A stretch of 64,000 bases of DNA from Elusimicrobiota bacterium (GTDB taxonomy: Bacteria > Elusimicrobiota > Elusimicrobia > UBA1565 > UBA9628). The notes beneath the pieces were generated by a model. The model saw only the letters and a program-made list of their open reading frames with translations. It did not search any database and was not told where the DNA came from. The stretch is taken from the NCBI GenBank assembly GCA_016194705.1, contig JACQAZ010000029.1, positions 1-64,000 on the forward strand. Reading direction: 5' to 3'. Both the position numbers and the translations under genes were made by a program. Every line of letters begins with the position of its first letter. Positions within the stretch are counted from its first letter, which is position 1. Positions 56,734 through 64,000 of the stretch are shown piece after piece.

Positions 56734-57254
56734 AGATCCGCTGCGACCTGCACGTCAACGGCTCCGCGCGCAAGCTGCTGCTCGTCCCCGGGCCCAACGA
56801 GACCGGCGAGCGCCTGGCCTTGAAGCTGGCGGCCTACCTTCTGTTCTGGGGCTTCGAGCCCAAGGTCGACGCCAGCGTCAAGACTCCCGCTCTCTCGCGC
56901 TTCGAGTTCCTGCCCGACCTCATCGGCCTGGATTCGGGCGGCGAGATCGTGCTCTGGGTCGACTGCCAGACCACCACGATGAACAAGCTCGACAAGCTCG
57001 TCAAGCGCCTGCCCTACGCGCGGCTGGTCGTGCTCAAGGAGAACGCGCGGACGGCCCTGCGCCTGCGGGCCGACGCCCAGGCGAACCTCGCCAAGCCCGA
57101 GCGCGTCGAGATCATCGCCTTCCCCGACGGCGGCTTCTCGGAGTGGCTTTCCTGCGTGCGCGAGAAGACCGAGGTCTTCGGAGAATCGAGCGGCCTCATG
57201 ATCAACGCGGTGGTCAACGAGCATCCCATCGTCGCCGAGCTCAAGGCCTATTGA
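56730..57254 (+). CDS. YaeQ-like protein
   Basis: A 174-residue protein starting at GTG in a GTGA overlap. The segments NETGERLALKLAAYLLFWGF, GGEIVLWVDCQTTTMNKLDK and LVKRLPYARLVVLKE follow the YaeQ family, a PD-(D/E)XK-like fold whose cellular role is unclear. Here the acidic position before LWVDCQ is kept, but a clear ExK is not. It ends the nine-gene coupled run begun by xdhC. Confidence 0.7.
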   Translation: MKIRCDLHVNGSARKLLLVPGPNETGERLALKLAAYLLFWGFEPKVDASVKTPALSRFEFLPDLIGLDSGGEIVLWVDCQTTTMNKLDKLVKRLPYARLVVLKENARTALRLRADAQANLAKPERVEIIAFPDGGFSEWLSCVREKTEVFGESSGLMINAVVNEHPIVAELKAY

Positions 57255-57261
57255 TCTCTGC

Positions 57262-57267
57262 TATAAT
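57262..57267 (+). promoter_or_regulatory. -10 element of a leaderless promoter (uORF and ChaN-like gene)
   Basis: TATAAT lies exactly 6 bases before ATG 57274, the first codon of a small upstream ORF, and 53 bases before the main start at 57321. Confidence 0.65.
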
Positions 57268-57273
57268 CCGGGA

Positions 57274-57327
57274 ATGACCGAAGGGAATGGTTTGACTCCG
57301 AAGGATATTGGAAGAAAACCATGCTGA
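57274..57327 (+). CDS. 17-residue upstream ORF overlapping the ChaN-like gene start
   Basis: The ORF MTEGNGLTPKDIGRKPC begins exactly where the leaderless promoter predicts and stops at TGA 57325-57327, overlapping the main ATG at 57321 (ATGCTGA). It could couple translation or act as a leader peptide for the downstream gene, whose own site GGAAGA lies inside it. Alternatively it simply provides a landing site for ribosomes on a leaderless transcript. Confidence 0.4.
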   Translation: MTEGNGLTPKDIGRKPC

Positions 57328-58259
57328 TAGCGTTCATCCTGCTTGCCGCCTCGGCCCGCGCCGCCGTCGATTTCGACCGCCTCCCGGCCTTGGACCTCGC
57401 CCGCCTGCTCCAAGAGATCCCGGCTCCCGCGCCGGCGAAGGGTCTCCCGATTTCCCGCGAGCTCGTCTTTGAGAGGGCCGGTTCCTTAATAGGCCCCTCC
57501 CGGCTCGCGCTCAAGCTGCTGCGCGCGCGCGTCGTCTACTCGGGAGAGCAGCACGACCAGGCCGGCCACCACGAGATCCAGCTCAAGCTTTTGAAGGCGC
57601 TGCACGCGCGCAAGCCGGGCCTCGCCGTGGGCCTCGAGATGGTCTCGAAGGACTTGCAGCCGAGCCTCGACGATTTTCTCTCCGGAAGGCTCTCGGACGC
57701 GGACTTCGCCCAATTCTGGAAGAAGGCCTGGGGCTACTATTACGAGCTCTATCGCCCGATCCTGGAGTATTGCCGCGCGCATCGCGTCCCGGTCACAGGA
57801 CTCAACGCGCCGATCTCCGTGATACGCCAGATCGCCAAGGGCGGACTCTCGTCGTTGACTCCCGCGCAGCGCGCCTGGCTGCCCGCGGCGATCGGACAGA
57901 CCGCCGACGCCAAGTATCTGGCCTATCTCGAGAAGTCGCTCGAGGGCCACGACCCGATGACGCCGGTCCAAAAGGCGCGCATGCTCGAGGCCATGGCGGC
58001 CTGGAACGAGACGATGGGCGACGCGGTCGCCCGCTCGCGGGCTCCGATGCTCGTGCTCGCCGGCTCGGGGCATATGGTCTACGGCATGGGGATCAAGGAA
58101 AGCGCGGGACGACGATCGCGCGGCCGGCAGGAGGTCGTGCTGCCCTATCCGCTCGACGCGCAGATGAAGACTCTGGCCGAGCTCCTCAAGGACTTGCGCG
58201 ATCCCAAGACCGGAGACGCTCAGCTCGCCGACCATTTCTGGCTCTTGCCCAAGGACTAG
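57321..58259 (+). CDS. exported ChaN-family (haem-iron binding-like) protein
   Basis: A 312-residue protein with a short signal peptide (MLIAFILLAASARAAVD). The ChaN/DUF399 pattern is clear: RVVYSGEQHDQAGHHEIQLK, LAVGLEMVSKDLQP, WKKAWGYYYELYRPILEYC, PVTGLNAPISVIRQIAKGG, MTPVQKARMLEAMAAWNETMG and VLAGSGHMVYGMGI. ChaN proteins bind haem or act in iron uptake at the outer membrane. No lipobox is present, so it should be soluble in the periplasm. The gene after it starts 2 bases beyond its stop. Confidence 0.85.
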   Translation: MLIAFILLAASARAAVDFDRLPALDLARLLQEIPAPAPAKGLPISRELVFERAGSLIGPSRLALKLLRARVVYSGEQHDQAGHHEIQLKLLKALHARKPGLAVGLEMVSKDLQPSLDDFLSGRLSDADFAQFWKKAWGYYYELYRPILEYCRAHRVPVTGLNAPISVIRQIAKGGLSSLTPAQRAWLPAAIGQTADAKYLAYLEKSLEGHDPMTPVQKARMLEAMAAWNETMGDAVARSRAPMLVLAGSGHMVYGMGIKESAGRRSRGRQEVVLPYPLDAQMKTLAELLKDLRDPKTGDAQLADHFWLLPKD

Positions 58260-58261
58260 CC

Positions 58262-58816
58262 ATGCGCGAAATGACGACGCCCTCCATGCTGGTCTTCGCG
58301 GCCGCCGGGGCCGCCGCGCTCGCGGTGCTGGCGGTCGTGCTGCTGCGCGTCATGAACAAGCGCGACCTGGCCGCCGAGCCCGGGCCCGCGGCCGACCCGG
58401 GCGGCGAGTCGCTGACCATCAAAGGCAAGACCTACGGCCTGCACACCCTCAAGAACGTCGCGGGCCCCGCGCACTGGGCGCTGAGCCTGGCCGTAGGCTG
58501 CCCCCACACCTTCAGCGTCCATCGCGAGGACGCCTTCGAATGGCTGCTCGACCACCTCGGCGTCATGACCAAGGTTGCCAGCGGCAATGCCCATTACGAC
58601 GAGGAGTTCGAGATCAACTCGAAGGAGCCCGACTGGACCGCCAAGTTCTTCTCGGACGAGGAGAATCGTCGGCTCGTCCAGGAGCTCTTCGGCCTGGATT
58701 GTTCGGCCGTGATCCTCAACAAGGGCAGGATTCAGGTCGTCTTCGAGGAGCGCGACGCGCTCGAAGAAGGCGCCGATGCTCTCTCCGAGCTCGCCGCCCG
58801 GCTGCCGAAGGCTTAG
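58262..58816 (+). CDS. membrane-anchored hypothetical protein
   Basis: A 184-residue protein with one N-terminal membrane segment (SMLVFAAAGAAALAVLAVVLLRVM) and a soluble domain without signal cleavage site. LSLAVGCPHTFSVHREDAFEW, WTAKFFSDEENRRLVQELFG and DCSAVILNKGRIQVVFEERD suggest an alpha/beta domain. No family recognised. It follows the ChaN-like gene by 2 bases and its end overlaps the convergent gene by 4 bases. Confidence 0.6.
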   Translation: MREMTTPSMLVFAAAGAAALAVLAVVLLRVMNKRDLAAEPGPAADPGGESLTIKGKTYGLHTLKNVAGPAHWALSLAVGCPHTFSVHREDAFEWLLDHLGVMTKVASGNAHYDEEFEINSKEPDWTAKFFSDEENRRLVQELFGLDCSAVILNKGRIQVVFEERDALEEGADALSELAARLPKA

Positions 58817-60546
58817 CGCCGGCCGTGACGGCGCCGGCCGCGGCCCCAGTCCTCTTCGGGCTCGTCGTCCCAAGTCCGAGAGCGCCGGGCGTCGACGCGT
58901 GAAGAGCCCTTCGAAGGCGAAGGCGGCGAGACCTCGTCGGGAGAGACGGGATCGTGGCCGGGGACGCTGTAGAGGAACAGGAACGAGACCGGGAAGCCGT
59001 ACTTCTTTGAGAGCTCCTTCTCCTGCGCCCGGAGGAAGGTCATCAGCTTGCGCTGGCGCTTGACGTACTCCTCGCGGCCGTCGACGGGGACGTCGGCGGG
59101 AGGCACGCCGACATCGACGGAGAAGACGACGTTCAGGGGGCCGCCCAGAATGTCGCTTTGCTCGAGACGCTTGCGGTTTTTCTTGTAGGTGTCGAGCTTG
59201 TAGAGGATCTTGCCGTCGAGCACGTCCTGACGGGTCAGCGGCACGCGGGCCGATTTGGCCTCGATGAGATAGCTCACGCCCTGCGGCGAGCGCACGACCA
59301 CGTCGAGCTCGGTGATGTACATGCCGTCGGCGTCGAAGAGCTCGCGGCCGCCCTGCAGGATCTTATAGCCCTTGTCGAAATAGTACTCGGCCGTCTTGAG
59401 CTCCAGCAGGAGGCCCGTGTAGCGGCTGTAGATCACGCCCTCGATGATGTCGAGCAGGCCGTCGTTCTTGTGCTCGAGGATCAGCTCGTTGACGGCCTTG
59501 CGCATGTCGGCGATCGTCTTCGGGACCGCGGCCACTTCGTCGAGATAGACGAAGCGGAAGCGGCCGGGGAAGGCCTCATTGAGCTTGGCCTCCTGGGTCT
59601 TCACGAAATCCTTGATCTCCTTGTAGCCGCGCGTGTCGAAGCCGAGCACGACCTCGTCGAGCTCGCCGACCTTGGCTTCGGCCTTGCCGTTGGGCCGGAA
59701 CAGCCAGGCCGCGTCCTTGATCGTGTGCTCGACGCGGCGCAGGCCCTCGGCGATCTCGGACTGCGGGTTCTTGGCGTGGTGGAAGTAGACGCGGCTCGTG
59801 AAGACCGCGATCCTCTTGCCGCCCTTCTTGAAGATGCCGTCGATCCAGGCCAAGGTCATCGGGATGTGCGCGCTGTGGCTGTCCTCGATCTCGTCGGAGC
59901 CTTGGCTTGCGCGCTTCATGATGGTGGCCCGCGCGAAGCCCTCCGCGTAGGCGTCGTCCATGACGTCGGTCGCCTCGGAATAATCGATCTGGCCCTTGCG
60001 CTTGGCGACGATGCGCGTCGCCTCCTGGTCGTAGGCGTCGGCCCGGCCCACCACGAAGACGCCGTCGCCGTTGAGACGCAGCTCGGTGCTTTCGGCCTGC
60101 TTGGGAGCCGAGACGAAGGAACCGCCGCCGCGCTGTCCGGCGTAGAGCCTGCCGAACTCGGCCGCGGAGCCCAGACCCGAGGGGTCGGCCTGCGCGATCT
60201 TCTCGACGGCATCGATCCGTCCGCCCAGCGCCTCGCGGATGTTCTCATGCGCGGCCCCTGCGCCCAGGCTCACGCCCGGAGACGGGATTCCGATCTGCCC
60301 CTCCATCGACGCCATCTGAGGGACCGACGGGATCGCGGAGAGCTCGGCCAGAGGAGCGATGAACGGGACGGGATTGAGCGCGTCGCGCATGCGCCCTATC
60401 TCGGCTCCGGGGATCACGGTGAAGCCCAGGCGCACCGGAGCGTCGGCGCCCATGAACTTGACGACCTTGATGTTGTCGCCGGCGCGGGCGGAAACGACGA
60501 GGAGGGACAAAACGAAGGCGGCGATCATCCGGGGGGTTCGGATCAT
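58813..60546 (-). CDS. exported protein with a PD-(D/E)XK nuclease-like domain
   Basis: A 577-residue protein with a signal peptide (MIAAFVLSLLVVSARAG) and a Pro/Gly/Ala-rich extension to about residue 110 (IPSVPQMASMEGQIGIPSPG). Residues 150-340 form an alpha/beta domain (GVFVVGRADAYDQEATRIVA, DSHSAHIPMTLAWIDGIFKK). Residues 355-500 contain GLLLELKTAEYYFDKGYKIL, then MYITELDVVVRSPQGVSYLI followed by EAKSARVPL, the D ... ExK arrangement of PD-(D/E)XK nucleases. The tail is highly charged. A nuclease outside the cytoplasm with this fold is unusual; activity is not proven. Confidence 0.65.
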   Translation of the reverse strand: MIRTPRMIAAFVLSLLVVSARAGDNIKVVKFMGADAPVRLGFTVIPGAEIGRMRDALNPVPFIAPLAELSAIPSVPQMASMEGQIGIPSPGVSLGAGAAHENIREALGGRIDAVEKIAQADPSGLGSAAEFGRLYAGQRGGGSFVSAPKQAESTELRLNGDGVFVVGRADAYDQEATRIVAKRKGQIDYSEATDVMDDAYAEGFARATIMKRASQGSDEIEDSHSAHIPMTLAWIDGIFKKGGKRIAVFTSRVYFHHAKNPQSEIAEGLRRVEHTIKDAAWLFRPNGKAEAKVGELDEVVLGFDTRGYKEIKDFVKTQEAKLNEAFPGRFRFVYLDEVAAVPKTIADMRKAVNELILEHKNDGLLDIIEGVIYSRYTGLLLELKTAEYYFDKGYKILQGGRELFDADGMYITELDVVVRSPQGVSYLIEAKSARVPLTRQDVLDGKILYKLDTYKKNRKRLEQSDILGGPLNVVFSVDVGVPPADVPVDGREEYVKRQRKLMTFLRAQEKELSKKYGFPVSFLFLYSVPGHDPVSPDEVSPPSPSKGSSRVDARRSRTWDDEPEEDWGRGRRRHGRR

Positions 60547-60552
60547 GCGATC

Positions 60553-60558
60553 ATTGTA
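60553..60558 (-). promoter_or_regulatory. -10 element of a leaderless promoter (exported nuclease-like gene)
   Basis: TACAAT on the minus strand lies exactly 6 bases before ATG 60546. Confidence 0.6.
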
Positions 60559-60640
60559 GCTTCGCGCGTCCCATGACCCCTGGGCCCAAAGGGCACAACG
60601 GGCCCGGCAGAGGTCCTAGGGCGCTCCGGGGCCTATTTTG

Positions 60641-60646
60641 TATGAT
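60641..60646 (+). promoter_or_regulatory. -10 element of a leaderless promoter (enoyl-CoA hydratase gene)
   Basis: TATGAT lies exactly 6 bases before ATG 60653. Confidence 0.55.
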
Positions 60647-60652
60647 CCTCGC

Positions 60653-61426
60653 ATGTCGGAACTGCGCGTGCGCTGGAAGACCGAGGGGCTGGTGACTTGG
60701 CTCACCTTGAGCCGACCCGAGGCCCTCAACGCGCTCGGCGAGGCCGAGGCCCGGCAATTCGCGGCCGCCCTGCCCAAGATCGCCAAGGAGAAATCCCGCG
60801 TCGTCGTGCTGACCGGCGAGGGCAAGGCCTTCTGCTCGGGCGGCGACATGGCCTTCATCGAGGCCAACCGCAAGCGCCCCAAAGCCGCCTTGCCCGCGCT
60901 GATGCGCGAGTTCTACACCTGCTTCCTCGGCCTGCGCGCGCTGCCCCAGGTCAGCGTCGCTTTGATCAACGGCGCGGCGGTCGGCGCGGGGCTTTGCCTT
61001 GCCCTGGCCTGCGACGTGCGCACCGTGCTGACCGAGGCGCGCCTGGCGCTCAACTTCGTGCGCTTGGGGCTCAATCCCGGCATGGCGGCCTGGCCGCTGG
61101 CGCGCGCCGCCTTCGGCGACGCCCGCGCCCGCGAGCTGCTGCTGACCGGGCGCTTCTTCACGGGCAAGGACCTGCACCAGTGGGGAGCCGCCGCCTTCGC
61201 AGTCGACACCCGCGCCGAGCTCTGGACCGCGACCGACGAGCTCGCGCGGCACCTGGCCTCCCAGTCCTGGGACTCGCTCACAATACTCAAGGATGAGATG
61301 CGCCTGGGCGAGGACCTCGGGGCCTTTCTGGAGCTCGAGGCCAAGGGCCAGGCGCTCTGCTTCAAGGGCCCCGACATCGCCGAGGGCGTGGCCGCCGCGC
61401 GCGAGAAGCGCGCCCCGAAGTTCTAG
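60653..61426 (+). CDS. enoyl-CoA hydratase/isomerase family protein
   Basis: A 257-residue crotonase-fold protein. LTLSRPEALNALGEAEAR is the N-terminal signature; VVVLTGEGKAFCSGGDMAFI is the oxyanion hole with SGGD; ALINGAAVGAGLCLALACD and LNFVRLGLNPGMAAWPLARA carry the second signature and the position of the catalytic acid. The substrate is a CoA thioester that cannot be specified; isomerase or hydrolase activity is as likely as hydratase. It stands alone. Confidence 0.88.
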   Translation: MSELRVRWKTEGLVTWLTLSRPEALNALGEAEARQFAAALPKIAKEKSRVVVLTGEGKAFCSGGDMAFIEANRKRPKAALPALMREFYTCFLGLRALPQVSVALINGAAVGAGLCLALACDVRTVLTEARLALNFVRLGLNPGMAAWPLARAAFGDARARELLLTGRFFTGKDLHQWGAAAFAVDTRAELWTATDELARHLASQSWDSLTILKDEMRLGEDLGAFLELEAKGQALCFKGPDIAEGVAAAREKRAPKF

Positions 61427-62034
61427 CGGACCGTCTCGAGCGGGGCGTCCTCGAGGGGGTAGGCCGTCCAGCCGCGCGCGTCGAAGTGCCACCACTCGGT
61501 GTCGAGGCCTACGAAGCCGTGCTTGCCCATGACGCGCTCGAGCAGCTCCTTGTTCTTCTTGGCCTCGGGCGTGGCCTTGTCCCAGTCGCGGTGCGCGCGC
61601 TCGGAAAAATCGTCGTACGAGCTCGGCATCTCGAGCTCGAGGCCCTCTTTGTCGGTGAGGCTCACGTCGACGGCCGCGCCGCGGTTGTGGCGCGAGCCCT
61701 TCTTCGGGTCGGCGACGTAGCGCTCGTCGGGCACGAGCGTCCAAAAGATCTTCTGCACCGAGAGCGGCCGGTAGCAGTCGTAGATCTTGAGGCGGTAGCC
61801 CTTGGCCTCGAAGTCGCGCGCCGCGGCGGCGAGATCGTCGGCCACGCTCTGGCGCAGAGCGCACTTCGCGACAGGATACACCACCTGATGCGTAAAATTA
61901 TTTTCAGTGGCGTATCGTATGTCCAGCACCGCTTCCGTATGAAGTTGTTCGAAATCGACGAGCGGCTCCGCCGCTCGTCGACCGCTCGCGCAGGCTGATA
62001 AAGCGAGCAAGAACCAGATGAGACAGCTTTTCAT
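61423..62034 (-). CDS. D-alanyl-D-alanine dipeptidase (VanX/DdpX-like), lipoprotein
   Basis: A 203-residue M15D peptidase. The N-terminus MKSCLIWFLLALSACASG has a lipobox (LSAC). Zinc and catalytic motifs are SRHNRGAAVDVSLTD (SxHxxGxAxD) and DTEWWHFDARGW (ExxxH with catalytic Glu). LKIYDCYRPLSVQKIFW is the conserved YRP segment. It cleaves D-Ala-D-Ala or related peptidoglycan dipeptides in the periplasm, probably for cell-wall recycling; no vanHA genes are nearby, so vancomycin resistance is not implied. Confidence 0.88.
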   Translation of the reverse strand: MKSCLIWFLLALSACASGRRAAEPLVDFEQLHTEAVLDIRYATENNFTHQVVYPVAKCALRQSVADDLAAAARDFEAKGYRLKIYDCYRPLSVQKIFWTLVPDERYVADPKKGSRHNRGAAVDVSLTDKEGLELEMPSSYDDFSERAHRDWDKATPEAKKNKELLERVMGKHGFVGLDTEWWHFDARGWTAYPLEDAPLETVR

Positions 62035-62041
62035 AGGCGCG

Positions 62042-62047
62042 AGTATA
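62042..62047 (-). promoter_or_regulatory. -10 element of the dipeptidase gene
   Basis: TATACT on the minus strand lies 7 bases before ATG 62034. Confidence 0.55.
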
Positions 62048-62052
62048 TCAAA

Positions 62053-62466
62053 TCACCCGAATCGGTACCGCGCCAGCGCCCAGAGCCACAAGGCCGCGAA
62101 CGCCGCCGCAAAGAAGAGGCCCTTCCAACGCGAGTAGCCGAGGTCGTCGGCGAGATACGCCCGATCGCCGAGGGCGTAGATTACGGGCTCGGCCTTTATG
62201 GTCCCGGCCCCCACGGGCTCTTTGGCCGTTCTGAGCCTGCCGTCGGCGCCGCGGAAGCGGAAATAAGCGACCATGCGCTTGGCGCCGAGCATCGGCACGG
62301 CCTCGCGGACCTTGGCCGTCAATATGCCCTTGGCCGGCTCGCCGCGCGCGAGCACGAACTGCCTTTTGAGCAGGACGGCCCCGTCGCCCGCGGTCAAAAA
62401 TAAGAACAGCCAGACCCCGAGAGCGGGCCACAGGCGCCTGAAGGCGTGGGGGTCGACGACGATCAC
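62053..62466 (-). CDS. DUF3592-like membrane protein
   Basis: A 137-residue protein with two membrane segments ([20 protein letters not shown] and [19 protein letters not shown]) flanking a small beta domain ([40 protein letters not shown]). It resembles the DUF3592-like protein at 48944. The start is taken as GTG 62466 because TATACT lies 8 bases upstream; the ATG at 62502 would place the promoter inside the gene. Function unknown. Confidence 0.6.
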   Translation of the reverse strand: MIVVDPHAFRRLWPALGVWLFLFLTAGDGAVLLKRQFVLARGEPAKGILTAKVREAVPMLGAKRMVAYFRFRGADGRLRTAKEPVGAGTIKAEPVIYALGDRAYLADDLGYSRWKGLFFAAAFAALWLWALARYRFG

Positions 62467-62474
62467 ACGATTAA

Positions 62475-62482
62475 AGTATAAT
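62475..62482. promoter_or_regulatory. overlapping divergent -10 elements
   Basis: AGTATAAT reads TATAAT on the plus strand (62477-62482, toward ahcY, leader about 30 bases) and TATACT on the minus strand (62475-62480, toward the DUF3592-like gene). The two promoters share four bases and should compete. Confidence 0.6.
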
Positions 62483-62518
62483 ATCGTTTCAGTCAATTCC
62501 ACATATCAGAGGAAAGAA

Positions 62519-63844
<1,326 letters not shown>

Positions 63845-63868
63845 GCTTCACGCGGTCGGAAAGAATGA

Positions 63869-63905
63869 GGCCCCGGCAGGGATTCCTGCCGGGGCCTTCT
63901 ATTTT
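63869..63905 (+). terminator. rho-independent terminator of ahcY
   Basis: GGCCCCGGCAGG (63869-63880) and CCTGCCGGGGCC (63885-63896) form a perfect 12-base stem with a GATT loop, followed by TTCTATTTT, 25 bases after the ahcY stop. Confidence 0.92.
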
Positions 63906-64000
63906 GATGTGAATCTAGGCCAGACGCTTGTGAAATAAGGTTTTTTCTGCGAAGCAAAGTTCTTTCCAATCCCACTCGCACGATTGTTTTCATCCGGGGC
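63906..64000. other. no gene seen at the 3' edge
   Basis: The last 95 bases are AT-richer and hold no supported gene or recognised RNA; the sequence is cut by the window end. Confidence 0.5.

Noticed and set aside
20364..60593. A CCCTTTGGG-like motif in three promoter-containing gaps (near 20364, 47349 and 60582).
   Set aside because: The three copies differ in orientation and distance to the -10 elements, and short GC-rich near-palindromes are expected by chance here.
61423..62034. A vancomycin-resistance gene (vanX).
   Set aside because: The dipeptidase has a lipoprotein signal and no vanH, vanA or regulatory genes nearby; a cell-wall recycling role is more likely.

Overview
The window is a high-GC bacterial chromosome segment, apart from a patchier, lower-GC stretch in the first 6 kb. 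Many predicted exported proteins with Sec signal peptides, lipoproteins, a YceI protein, a ChaN-like protein and a D-Ala-D-Ala dipeptidase suggest a free-living bacterium with an outer membrane. The style (long signal-peptide-bearing extensions in front of ordinary enzymes, many HEAT/TPR proteins) fits Elusimicrobiota or a similar lineage. That placement is an inference; no rRNA or other phylogenetic marker lies in the window.

Layout. 1-6000 is a mobile or accessory patch: an ISL3-type transposase tail abutting a truncated gene, small plasmid-like genes with a ParB-like protein, an AbiE-type toxin-antitoxin pair behind a consensus promoter, a DUF3024 protein, a TauE/SafE exporter and an IS110-family insertion sequence. 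6348-6475 holds a hairpin followed by a strong terminator. 6547-8147 is an ECF sigma / anti-sigma / periplasmic protein unit. 9405-10193 is a second nucleotidyltransferase toxin-antitoxin pair. 10123-20334 is a mixed block: GMC oxidoreductase, NYN protein, DCC-lipase maturation factor fusion, YceI, a single-CxxCH protein, an SDR, a zincin and a CDF transporter with an exported HEAT extension.

20458-36666 is a purine catabolism island. It encodes 8-oxoguanine deaminase, a MobA/MocA-like nucleotidyltransferase, allantoinase, allantoicase, OHCU decarboxylase and HIU hydrolase on the plus strand. On the minus strand it encodes a three-subunit xanthine dehydrogenase, an HpcH/HpaI-type lyase, a HicA-like protein and a metallo-hydrolase. 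No urate oxidase is visible. The molybdenum cofactor for the dehydrogenase is explained by a tightly coupled operon at 50154-57254 (xdhC, an aminotransferase, moaA, a moaC-moaB fusion, moeA, moaD, moaE, then a sterol-desaturase-like and a YaeQ-like gene).

36715-44238 is rich in signalling genes: a membrane cyclase interrupted by an amber codon, an exported HExxH protein, a HEAT protein and an HD-GYP-like protein that share an N-terminal domain, a CheY-like regulator and a CBS protein. 44253-50048 holds mostly exported or envelope proteins, including a phosphatidylserine-synthase-like enzyme with an exported extension. 57274-63905 holds a ChaN-like gene behind a small upstream ORF, an exported PD-(D/E)XK-like protein, an enoyl-CoA hydratase, a VanX-type dipeptidase and S-adenosylhomocysteine hydrolase with a clear terminator.

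A recurring feature is a sigma70-type -10 hexamer sitting about 6-12 bases, very often exactly 6, upstream of the start codon of operon-leading genes. This implies widespread leaderless or near-leaderless transcription. Within operons, genes are commonly joined by 4-base ATGA/GTGA overlaps. No rRNA, tRNA or CRISPR array was recognised.
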